This document shows, piece by piece, positions 34,431 through 41,649 of a stretch of 64,000 nt of DNA. Positions within the stretch are counted from its first letter, which is position 1; each line of letters begins with the position of its first letter. The position numbers were made by a program, and so were the translations under genes. The notes under the pieces are model-generated. The model saw only the letters and a list, made by a program, of their open reading frames with translations, ran no database searches and was not told the DNA's origin. Source of the stretch: Kiritimatiellia bacterium (GTDB taxonomy: Bacteria; Verrucomicrobiota; Kiritimatiellia; RFP12; UBA1067); contig JAFQYM010000038.1 in NCBI GenBank assembly GCA_017406465.1, positions 1-64,000 on the forward strand. The letters run 5' to 3'.

Positions 34431-35716
34431 CCGAAGAGGGAAGCGTTATTTCCGACGAGGAGATTGCGAAGCTTCTGGAGCTGGCACTCATGGACTGGGA
34501 GTCGCGCAGGGGCGCGGTGAGGAACGCGCTCGTCATTCCGCCGGACTTCACGCGCTTCCACTCCAACGCCGGTTTCATAACGCAGGTGTTCTACCGGCTT
34601 CTGACGGCGAAAGGCGCGAACGTCGACGTCCTTCCGGCGCTCGGCACGCACGTGCCGGTGTCGGAGTCGCAGTGGAAGACGATGTTCGGCGACATCCCAT
34701 ACGGGAAGATGCTCGTCCACAACTGGCGCACCGACGTAGTCCGCCTCGGCGAAGTGCCTGCGGCGGAGGTCGAGCGCATTTCCGAGGGACTTTGGAAGGA
34801 TCCGGTGTCCGTCGAGGTCAACCGCAGGCTGATGGACGACAAGTACGACTTGATCGTCTCGCCTGGGCAGGTCGTCCCGCACGAGGTGATCGGAATGGCC
34901 AACCACGCGAAGAACATCTTTGTCGGTATAGGCGGCAGCGACATGATAAACAAGTCGCACATGATAGGCGCCGTGTGCGGGATGGAGAAGGCGATGGGAC
35001 GCGACCACACGCCGGTCAGGCAGCTGTTCGACTATGCGTTCGACCACTACGTCTCGCACCGCCCGATTCTCTGGGTGCTGACCGTTAACACCGCCCCCGG
35101 CGGCAGGATCGCGAGCCACGGCCTCTTTATCGGCGAGGGGCGCAACTGCCTCACCGAGGCGGTGAAGCTCGCGCAGCAGCGCAACATCGACTACGTGGAG
35201 CACGGCCTGCGGAAGTGCGTCGTGTACCTCGACCCGTCCGAGTTTTCGTCTACCTGGCTTGGAAACAAGGCGATCTACCGAACGCGCATGGCGATGGCCG
35301 ACGGCGGAGAGCTGATAGTCCTCGCGCCGGGCGTGAAGCAGTTCGGGGAGGACAAGGCGGTCGACGGGCTCATCCGCAAGTACGGCTACCGCGGGCGGCT
35401 CCACACGCTCGAGGTGTTCAAGCGCCCGGATGCTGACGACCTGCGCGCGAACATGGGCGCGGCCGCGCACCTTATCCACGGCTCGTCCGACGGCCGCTTT
35501 TCGATTACCTACTGCGTGAGGGAAATATCACGCGAGGAAGTGGAAGGTGTCGGCTTCAAGGCCGCCTCGTACGACGAGATGTCCGCCAAGTACGATCCGA
35601 CGAAGCTGAAGTATGGCTACAACGTAGTGGACGGGGAGGAAATCTACTTCATCCCGAACCCTGCCCTCGGACTTTGGATCAACAGGGAGAAGTTCAATGA
35701 GCAGAAAGGAGCATGA
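34412..35716 (+). CDS. LarA-family nickel-pincer racemase/epimerase homologue
   Basis: DUF2088 protein of the lactate racemase superfamily, which epimerises 2-hydroxyacids using a nickel-pincer cofactor. Conserved positions visible: PALGTHVP near residue 76 (substrate/Ni His), HEVIGMANHAKNIFVGIGG near 156-174 (His ligands and the Lys that carries the cofactor) and the C-terminal LDPSEF and GFKAASYDEMSAKY. Length 434 aa matches LarA. With uronate transport, KDG kinase and 6-phosphogluconate dehydrogenase around it, an aldonate 2-epimerase (for example gluconate/mannonate) is more likely than lactate racemase; this is inference from context. The larB, larC and larE cofactor genes are not in the window. 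Confidence 0.8.
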   Translation: MDIFKIAEEGSVISDEEIAKLLELALMDWESRRGAVRNALVIPPDFTRFHSNAGFITQVFYRLLTAKGANVDVLPALGTHVPVSESQWKTMFGDIPYGKMLVHNWRTDVVRLGEVPAAEVERISEGLWKDPVSVEVNRRLMDDKYDLIVSPGQVVPHEVIGMANHAKNIFVGIGGSDMINKSHMIGAVCGMEKAMGRDHTPVRQLFDYAFDHYVSHRPILWVLTVNTAPGGRIASHGLFIGEGRNCLTEAVKLAQQRNIDYVEHGLRKCVVYLDPSEFSSTWLGNKAIYRTRMAMADGGELIVLAPGVKQFGEDKAVDGLIRKYGYRGRLHTLEVFKRPDADDLRANMGAAAHLIHGSSDGRFSITYCVREISREEVEGVGFKAASYDEMSAKYDPTKLKYGYNVVDGEEIYFIPNPALGLWINREKFNEQKGA

Positions 35717-35720
35717 GACA

Positions 35721-37034
35721 ATGAGGAGCATACTGTTCTTTGCCTTTGCCGCGCTGTTTGCGGCACCGGCTATTTCCGCCGCGCGCCCGGTCGCGCATTG
35801 GGACGTCATACCCTGCCAGCGCCTCAAGGAGCCGTTCAAGGCGGGTGTAGTCGCGTTCTACGACAAGCCGTTCTACGTCGAGTTCACCATAAACGGCAAG
35901 AAGGCCGCAAAGGTGACCGAGCCCACCATGAACGACAGGACAAAGGTCGTCGAGCACTGGTTCACGATCGACCCCGCGTCGTTCGATCTGTCAAAGCTCA
36001 GGGAGAACAAGCTTGTCGTCGGCGCGAAGGCAGTTGCCGAGGACGGGACGAAATACACGCTCCCCGACCTCCTGCTCTATTGCGACAAGGACGGAACGCT
36101 CGGCTCAACGAAGACGATATGGCTCGACCAGACTGATGGAATCGACTACAACGAAGGCACAAAGGAAGCGCCGGTAAAGACGATGAAACAGGCGGTGAAG
36201 CGTGCCGGCGACGGCGGGATGGTCTTTCTCTCCAAGCCGGGCGTGTACACTGTCGAGCGCATCGGCGGTGGCAATGACCGCAAGTACTGGACGACAATCA
36301 TGCCGGCTCCCGGGCTCACGCGCAAGGATGTTCGCATAAAGGGCGGTCGTACCGGTTGCGACAAGCTCAAGTTCAAGGACGTGCAGATCTTCTGCGACAT
36401 CGAAGGCGGCCAGGGCTATGCACTTGCCGGCGTGGACGATAAGTCGAGCTGCTGGCTCGAGGACTGCATCGTCCGCAACAAGGGCGGCCGCGCCGTCGCC
36501 AACACGTTTGTCTTTGGCAACCGGCTCACCGGCTACGTTACTGGCGGCGCAACGACCGAGATGGCGAACGGGCCGTGCTGCAAGATCGTCCGCAACCACC
36601 TTATCAAGTCGATCTCCGCCGACGCGTTCTCGGCAGACGACTGCCTCGCAGTCAACTGCAAGCTGATTGACGTCGAGGACTCCGGCGTGGTGGATGAGCC
36701 GGCTTTCCACCGGTCTCAGGGGTTGTATGGCGCATGGGTTCATGACGTGATCCTCGCCAACATCACGGCGACCGGGTGCGCGTGCAACGGCTTCATAGGT
36801 CTCAAGCTGCGTGACTCCGTCTTCTCGAACATAACGCTCGACACAATTGGCCCCGAGCGCCGATTCGTCTCGCGTTACGCGTGGGAGATGGAGAACGTCT
36901 GGTTCGACCGCGTCAAAGTCACGGGCCAGGAATGGATCTGGTTCAAGGCAGAAAACCACAACGGTGACTTTGCGCCGACGGACGTCCGCGTGACCGGCTG
37001 TTCGTTCGAGCTGCCCAAGCCCGAGGAAGAGTGA
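35721..37034 (+). CDS. Exported right-handed beta-helix protein, pectate-lyase-like fold
   Basis: The start at 35721 follows GAAAGGAG and opens the signal peptide MRSILFFAFAALFAAPAISAA. Residues about 25-130 form a beta domain. From about 135 the sequence shows a parallel beta-helix of the type found in polysaccharide lyases and GH28-like proteins (WLDQTDGIDYNEGTKEAPVKTMKQAVKRAG is the typical N-cap, followed by coils such as CWLEDCIVRNKGGRAVANTF). The catalytic residues are not identifiable. It closes the uronate operon, only 4 bp after the racemase gene. It may cut pectin outside the cell, which is inference from fold and place. Confidence 0.65.
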   Translation: MRSILFFAFAALFAAPAISAARPVAHWDVIPCQRLKEPFKAGVVAFYDKPFYVEFTINGKKAAKVTEPTMNDRTKVVEHWFTIDPASFDLSKLRENKLVVGAKAVAEDGTKYTLPDLLLYCDKDGTLGSTKTIWLDQTDGIDYNEGTKEAPVKTMKQAVKRAGDGGMVFLSKPGVYTVERIGGGNDRKYWTTIMPAPGLTRKDVRIKGGRTGCDKLKFKDVQIFCDIEGGQGYALAGVDDKSSCWLEDCIVRNKGGRAVANTFVFGNRLTGYVTGGATTEMANGPCCKIVRNHLIKSISADAFSADDCLAVNCKLIDVEDSGVVDEPAFHRSQGLYGAWVHDVILANITATGCACNGFIGLKLRDSVFSNITLDTIGPERRFVSRYAWEMENVWFDRVKVTGQEWIWFKAENHNGDFAPTDVRVTGCSFELPKPEEE

Positions 37035-37045
37035 CGCATATTTCG

Positions 37046-37081
37046 TGTCTTTCGTGTATTTCGTGGTTTAAAAATTTCGTG
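37046..37081. repeat. Intergenic tandem repeat (TTTCGTG units)
   Basis: Successive TTTCGTGTC, TTTCGTGTA and TTTCGTGG units, with ATTTCGTGGTTTAAAA occurring twice in a row. The last unit runs into the -10 box of the rhamnose isomerase gene. Confidence 0.55.
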
Positions 37082-37084
37082 GTT

Positions 37085-37090
37085 TAAAAT
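37085..37090 (+). promoter_or_regulatory. -10 box of the rhamnose isomerase gene
   Basis: TAAAAT lies at 37085-37090, derived from the end of a TTTCGTGG repeat. The leader is about 14 nt and contains AAGGAGA before the ATG at 37111. Confidence 0.4.
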
Positions 37091-37110
37091 AACATACAAA
37101 AAGGAGAACA

Positions 37111-38346
37111 ATGAGCTACAAGGAAGCGCAGAAGAAGTACGCCAAGATCGGCATCGACACCGAGAAGGCGATCAAGGACCTCGGCAAGATCGCTATCTCG
37201 CTGCACTGCTGGCAGGGCGACGACGTCGGCGGTTTCGAAACGACTGGCGGAGCGTCGGGCGGCATCCAGACGACCGGCAACTATCCCGGCAAGGCGAGGA
37301 CTCCTCAGGAACTTATGAAGGACCTCGAGTTCGCGCTTGCGCTGATCCCCGGGCGTCACCGCGTCAACCTCCATGCCTGCTATGGAATCCATGAGGGCAA
37401 GGTGATCGACCGCGACAAGCTCAGCGAGAAGAACTTCGCACCGTGGGTGAAGTGGGCGAAGAAGACGGGCGTCAAGCTCGACTTCAACCCGACGTTCTTC
37501 TCCCATCCCAAGGCGGCCGACGGGCTCACGCTCTCAAACCCCGACCCGAAGATCCGCAACTTCTGGATCAAGCATGGCATCCAGTGCCTCAAGATCGGCG
37601 AGTACTTTGCGAAGGAACTAAAGTCGCCCTGCGGCATCAACTTCTGGTGCCCCGACGGCTACAAGGACGAGCCGAGCGACCGCCTCGGGCCGCGCAAGCG
37701 CATGGCAGACTCGCTCGACAAGATCTTCAAGTACAAGTACAACAAGAAGGCCGTCATTCCGTTCCTCGAGTCGAAACTCTTCGGCATCGGCGTCGAGAGC
37801 TACACGGTGAACTCGCACGAGTTCGTGATGGGCTACGCGATGAAGGCGAAGATTCTCGCGCTTCTCGACATGGGTCACTTCCACCTCACCGAGTCGGTCG
37901 CCGACAAGATCAGTTCGTTCCTCATGACGTTTGGCAAGGTCGCGTTCCATATCTCGCGCCCGGTCAGGTGGGATTCCGACCACGTGATCCGCCAGAACGA
38001 CGACCTCCGCGCGTGCGCGCAGGAAATCGTCAAGATGGGCCCGGAGAACTTTATCGTCGCGCTCGACTACTTCGACGCATCGATCAACCGCGTCGCGGCG
38101 TGGGTGCTCGGCATGCGCAACATGCAGAAAGAGCTCCTCAAGGCGATGCTCGTTCCGTGGAAGGACTTGACGAAGCTCCAGGACACCGGCGCCCTCACTG
38201 CGCAGCTCGTCCTCCAGGAGGAGTACAAGAACTATCCCGTCGACGAAGTCTGGGCCGAGTTCTGCAAGCGCAACGGAGTCGTTGCCGACGAGTCCTGGTT
38301 CAAGGCGGTCGAGAAGTACGAGAAGGACGTTCTGCTCAAGCGGTAA
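37111..38346 (+). CDS. rhaA: L-rhamnose isomerase
   Basis: Converts L-rhamnose to L-rhamnulose in the cytoplasm. Family features: ISLHCWQGDDVGGFE near residue 29, the metal-site region HRVNLHACYG near 90, LDFNPTFFSHPKAADGLTLSNPD near 125 and INFWCPDGYKDEPSDRLGPRKRM near 175. A metal-binding stretch LLDMGHFHLTESVADKISS lies near 250. Length 411 aa is typical. With the GH78 rhamnosidase at 5013 it indicates use of rhamnose-containing glycans. Rhamnulokinase and the aldolase are not in the window. The ribosome site AAGGAG lies just before the ATG. Confidence 0.92.
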   Translation: MSYKEAQKKYAKIGIDTEKAIKDLGKIAISLHCWQGDDVGGFETTGGASGGIQTTGNYPGKARTPQELMKDLEFALALIPGRHRVNLHACYGIHEGKVIDRDKLSEKNFAPWVKWAKKTGVKLDFNPTFFSHPKAADGLTLSNPDPKIRNFWIKHGIQCLKIGEYFAKELKSPCGINFWCPDGYKDEPSDRLGPRKRMADSLDKIFKYKYNKKAVIPFLESKLFGIGVESYTVNSHEFVMGYAMKAKILALLDMGHFHLTESVADKISSFLMTFGKVAFHISRPVRWDSDHVIRQNDDLRACAQEIVKMGPENFIVALDYFDASINRVAAWVLGMRNMQKELLKAMLVPWKDLTKLQDTGALTAQLVLQEEYKNYPVDEVWAEFCKRNGVVADESWFKAVEKYEKDVLLKR

Positions 38347-38361
38347 CTGCTGGAGACGAAT

Positions 38362-39159
38362 TTGGGAAACTACCAGAATACAAGGCACCACAAGGGCCCG
38401 CGTGAGCTGGTGACCGGCGGCGAGTGGATCTACGGGAGGAATCCCGTGGAAGAAGCTCTTGCCGCCGCTCGCCGCACCGCGTCAGAAATTGTCTTGCCGC
38501 CCGCGTTCCCCGACGAGGACGACCAGATCGCCCGCATACGCGCCGAGGCGCAGTCGCGGCGGTTGATGATCCGCACGATGGACCGCGACCAGCTCGACCG
38601 CCTGACGCGCTTCGGCCACCATCAAGGCGTCGCGCTAAAGACTACGGGCTATCCGTATGTCGGCATCGAAGACATAGTCCGCGATGTCGAAGAGGATGAA
38701 AACGCGCTAGTCCTTGTCCTTGACCATCTTGAAGACCCGCAGAACGTCGGCGCGATCCTCCGCACGGCTGCGGCAGTCGGCGCAACTGGCGTCGTGATTC
38801 CAGAGGACCGCGCTTGCGGCATTACGCCCGCGGCTGTCCGCGCTTCGGCCGGCGGTGCAGAGCACATAAAGGTCGCCCACGTCGTCAATCTGCCGCGTGC
38901 GATTGAAGAGCTAAAAGAGGCCGGGCTCTGGTTCACGGGGCTTGACTGGGGCGAGGACGCGAAGAACTACACAGACATCGACTTCAAGGGGCGCGTCGGC
39001 CTCGTCGTCGGTGCGGAGGGTAACGGCATTTCCCGCCTCGTGCGAGAGAAGTGCGACTTCATAGCCGTCCTTCCTATGCCCGGCGGATTCGAGTCTCTGA
39101 ACGCGGCGACAGCCGCATCTGTCGCCATGTACGAAATCCTTAGGCAGAGGGGAAGATGA
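38362..39159 (+). CDS. rlmB: TrmH-family rRNA 2'-O-methyltransferase, RlmB-like
   Basis: SpoU/TrmH-type knotted methyltransferase, probably forming 2'-O-methylguanosine in 23S rRNA. The N-terminal substrate-binding domain begins WIYGRNPVEEAL near residue 20. SPOUT motifs: LVLDHLEDPQNVGAILRTAAAVGATGVV near 113 (motif 1), VVGAEGNGISRLVREKCD near 214 (motif 2) and LPMPGGFESLNAATAASVAMYEILRQ near 235 (motif 3). Length 265 aa is normal. The start is TTG with GGAG 6 nt upstream; no ATG fits. The stop overlaps the next gene by ATGA. Confidence 0.85.
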   Translation: MGNYQNTRHHKGPRELVTGGEWIYGRNPVEEALAAARRTASEIVLPPAFPDEDDQIARIRAEAQSRRLMIRTMDRDQLDRLTRFGHHQGVALKTTGYPYVGIEDIVRDVEEDENALVLVLDHLEDPQNVGAILRTAAAVGATGVVIPEDRACGITPAAVRASAGGAEHIKVAHVVNLPRAIEELKEAGLWFTGLDWGEDAKNYTDIDFKGRVGLVVGAEGNGISRLVREKCDFIAVLPMPGGFESLNAATAASVAMYEILRQRGR

Positions 39160-40280
39160 TGTTGCGGTTCCTGGCGGTATTTTTTGTGCTTGCGTCTCTT
39201 GCAGGGTGCAAGTCGTCCGAGTGTACCAAGGAAGAGACACCCTCTGATCTCGTCGAACAGGGCAAGGGCATCGAGGACCGAGAGCTCTACTGGTACCAGC
39301 GCGGGACAGATTCCACCAGGGCAATATGGGCCAAGTACCGGCTCTCCAATGACGTCGCACTTCTCGCAGATGGGAAAGGAGGCGACGTTCCGTCGTTCAA
39401 CTTTGCGACTCAAGTCTTCTCGCTTCTTCTCGACAACGTGTCCACGTTTTGGCGCATGGACCTTGCGGCAGAGGCCATTGACGCCTATTTCGGCGATTTG
39501 TCGTCTGTGTATCCCGACCGTGCGGCGAATAGCCGTACCGACGAGGTCCTGAAATGGGCAATCGTATGTGTACGCGCCTCGCGCACGAGCGGCAACCAGA
39601 AGTATCTCGACGAGGCGCGGACGCTATACGACTCGCTCTGGCTCAACCAGGTCGACAACGCACTTGGCGGCGGCATGTGGCATAGGAGCGACGAGAAGAC
39701 TTTGAAGAGTGCCTCGGTCAATCTCAGCGCCGTAGTAGCGGCGCTCAATCTCTACCATGCGACGCAGGACGTCAAGTATCTGCTGCAGGGCCGCCGCCTC
39801 TACAAGTGGACGGCCGAACGCATGTTCGACCCTGCGACTGGCGCGGTTCGCGAATGGCTGTCCATGGACGGCACCCGTTCGGACGCCGAATCTGCGGAGA
39901 ACGCAGGCGTCTTCATCGGTGCGTCGATGCGGCTCTACAGGGCGACGGGAAGCGCGATCTACCTCGTGAACGCGAAGAAGGCCGCCGACAGGCTGATAGG
40001 ATCGTCTGATTCCGTGCGTTGCGCGGGGAGCGTCGCCGAAGGACTCTCAAACGGTGTCGCGATGCGGTATCTCGCGGAGCTCGCGAGGCGCCCAGGATGC
40101 GAGAAGTACCGCGACTACATTCTCGCCAACGCACGCTCTGCGTGGACTTCGCGTCGTCTTTCCGATGGTCTCAATGGCCCCGACTGGAATAAGCCGCCGC
40201 TCGGCGGCGAAACGGTCGATCCGCAGTACGCCGTTTCCGCGGCCATGCTTTACATGTCCGCCTCCCGCGCCTGCAGGTAG
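39156..40280 (+). CDS. GH76-like lipoprotein (alpha-1,6-mannanase fold)
   Basis: The N-terminus MMLRFLAVFFVLASLAGC has a lipobox (LAGC), so it is a predicted lipoprotein. The rest looks like an (alpha/alpha)6 barrel of glycoside hydrolase family 76 (WAIVCVRASRTSGNQKYLDEARTLYDSLW, LGGGMWHRSDEK, LSAVVAALNLYHATQDVKYL). Those motifs sit in order. The paired catalytic Asp residues typical of GH76 (YYDD) are not visible at the expected place, so activity on alpha-1,6-mannan is not assured. Coupled to rlmB by a 4-base overlap, which is probably only an operon convenience. Confidence 0.65.
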   Translation: MMLRFLAVFFVLASLAGCKSSECTKEETPSDLVEQGKGIEDRELYWYQRGTDSTRAIWAKYRLSNDVALLADGKGGDVPSFNFATQVFSLLLDNVSTFWRMDLAAEAIDAYFGDLSSVYPDRAANSRTDEVLKWAIVCVRASRTSGNQKYLDEARTLYDSLWLNQVDNALGGGMWHRSDEKTLKSASVNLSAVVAALNLYHATQDVKYLLQGRRLYKWTAERMFDPATGAVREWLSMDGTRSDAESAENAGVFIGASMRLYRATGSAIYLVNAKKAADRLIGSSDSVRCAGSVAEGLSNGVAMRYLAELARRPGCEKYRDYILANARSAWTSRRLSDGLNGPDWNKPPLGGETVDPQYAVSAAMLYMSASRACR

Positions 40281-40323
40281 CCGACCCCTCCGGAAAACGG
40301 GGCGAGGCGGCAGAAGAATATGG

Positions 40324-40329
40324 TATAAT
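40324..40329 (+). promoter_or_regulatory. -10 box of hisB, leaderless
   Basis: Extended -10 ATGGTATAAT, with TATAAT at 40324-40329. The ATG at 40336 is at the expected transcript start (6 nt between). Confidence 0.65.
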
Positions 40330-40335
40330 ATCAGC

Positions 40336-40920
40336 ATGAGAACGGCCAAAATATCGCGCGACACTAAGGAAACGAAGATTGCCCTTGAGCTGAACCTCGA
40401 CGGTTCCGGCGAGGGAGAGATATCGACGGGCATCGGGTTTTTCGACCACATGCTCGAGCTTCTCAAGAAGCATGCGCTTATCGATCTCACGGTAAAGGCG
40501 GACGGCGACCTCAATGTCGACTACCACCACACCGTAGAGGACGTCGGGCTCGTTCTCGGCAAGGCGCTCAACGAGGCGCTCGGCGACAGGAAGGGCATCG
40601 TCCGCTACGGCTTTGCGTCGATTCCGATGGACGAGGCGCTGTGCGAGACTTCGCTCGACCTCGGCGGCCGTCCGTTCCTCGTCATGCAGTGCGCGATGAA
40701 GCACATGTTCGTCAAGGACTTCGAGGTTAAGCTCGTGGAGGAGTTCTTCCGCGCCGTCTCTGTCGAGTCGCGCTCGAACATACACCTCCGACAGATATAC
40801 GGCGACGAGGCGCACCACGTCTGCGAAGGGCTCTTCAAGAGCTTCGCCCGCGCGCTTCGCCAGGCAAAGGCCGTCGATCCGAACGAGAAGGGCGTTCCCT
40901 CGTCGAAGGGAGTCATCTGA
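40336..40920 (+). CDS. hisB: Imidazoleglycerol-phosphate dehydratase
   Basis: Sixth step of histidine synthesis: IGP to imidazole acetol phosphate. The start at 40336 is set by the -10 box directly before it; the frame is open further upstream but that part belongs to the previous gene. Family motifs: GIGFFDHMLELLKKHALIDL near residue 33, YHHTVEDVGLVLGKALNEALGD near 58 (His/Glu metal ligands), and EEFFRAVSVESRSNIHLRQIYGDEAHHVCEGLFKSFARALRQA near the end. Length 194 aa is the stand-alone dehydratase, without the phosphatase domain of the enterobacterial enzyme. hisA follows after 1 bp. Confidence 0.93.
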   Translation: MRTAKISRDTKETKIALELNLDGSGEGEISTGIGFFDHMLELLKKHALIDLTVKADGDLNVDYHHTVEDVGLVLGKALNEALGDRKGIVRYGFASIPMDEALCETSLDLGGRPFLVMQCAMKHMFVKDFEVKLVEEFFRAVSVESRSNIHLRQIYGDEAHHVCEGLFKSFARALRQAKAVDPNEKGVPSSKGVI

Positions 40921-40921
40921 C

Positions 40922-41647
40922 ATGGTAATACTCCCCGCAATCGACTTAAAGGACGGTAAATGCGTGCGGCTCAGGCAGGGCCGCGCCGACGACGTCACTG
41001 TCTATGGAGACGATCCGGCGGCGCAGGCGAGGGACTGGCGCGAGCAGGGCGGCGAGGAACTTCACGTCGTCGACCTTGACGGAGCTTTCGCCGGGACGCC
41101 GAAGCATGCCGAGACGATAGCGCGCATAATCGAGGCGTTCGGCGGCCCCGTCGAAGTAGGCGGCGGTCTTCGCAGCCCCGAGTCGCTTCGCGCCGTTCTT
41201 GAGGCGGGCGCGACGCGCGCGATAATCGGGAGCGCCGCCCTCGAAGACCCCGCGTTTCTTTCCGAAGCCGTCGAGCTCTATGGCGACAAGATCGCCGTCG
41301 GTATTGACGCGCGTGATGGTTTCGTCCAGACGAAGGGCTGGGTCGAGACTACGAAGGTCAAGGCCACCGAGCTCGCAGCCGCCGTCGCCAAGGCCGGCGT
41401 GAAGACGATAATCTATACCGACACCGCGACGGACGGAATGCTCGACGGGCCGAACCTCACTCAGATGGCGGCGATCTGCGATGCGGCGCCGACATGCCAA
41501 ATAACGGCCTCCGGCGGTGTAAGCTCTCCGTTCGACATCGAGAACCTGAAAGCGCTCGAGCGCCCGAACCTGCGGGCTGCGATAGTCGGCAAGGCGCTCT
41601 ATGACGGGCGCACGACGCTCAAGGAGATAAAGCGCGCAGCGCTCTGA
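40922..41647 (+). CDS. hisA: ProFAR isomerase
   Basis: Histidine synthesis isomerase (TIM barrel) acting on ProFAR. Motifs: PAIDLKDGKCVRLRQG near residue 5 (catalytic Asp of the first strand), LHVVDLDGAF near 46, VGGGLRSPESLRAVLEAGATRAIIGSAAL near 78 and IIYTDTATDGMLDGPNL near 160 (second catalytic Asp), with phosphate binding ITASGGVSS near 198. Length 241 aa is normal. It is in a tight cluster hisB-hisA-debranching enzyme; other his genes are not in the window. Confidence 0.92.
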   Translation: MVILPAIDLKDGKCVRLRQGRADDVTVYGDDPAAQARDWREQGGEELHVVDLDGAFAGTPKHAETIARIIEAFGGPVEVGGGLRSPESLRAVLEAGATRAIIGSAALEDPAFLSEAVELYGDKIAVGIDARDGFVQTKGWVETTKVKATELAAAVAKAGVKTIIYTDTATDGMLDGPNLTQMAAICDAAPTCQITASGGVSSPFDIENLKALERPNLRAAIVGKALYDGRTTLKEIKRAAL

Positions 41648-41649
41648 CG

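Noticed and set aside
40054-40335. Extension of hisB upstream of 40336
   Set aside because: That stretch is the end of the GH76-like gene plus the promoter; HisB homology begins at the Met at 40336.
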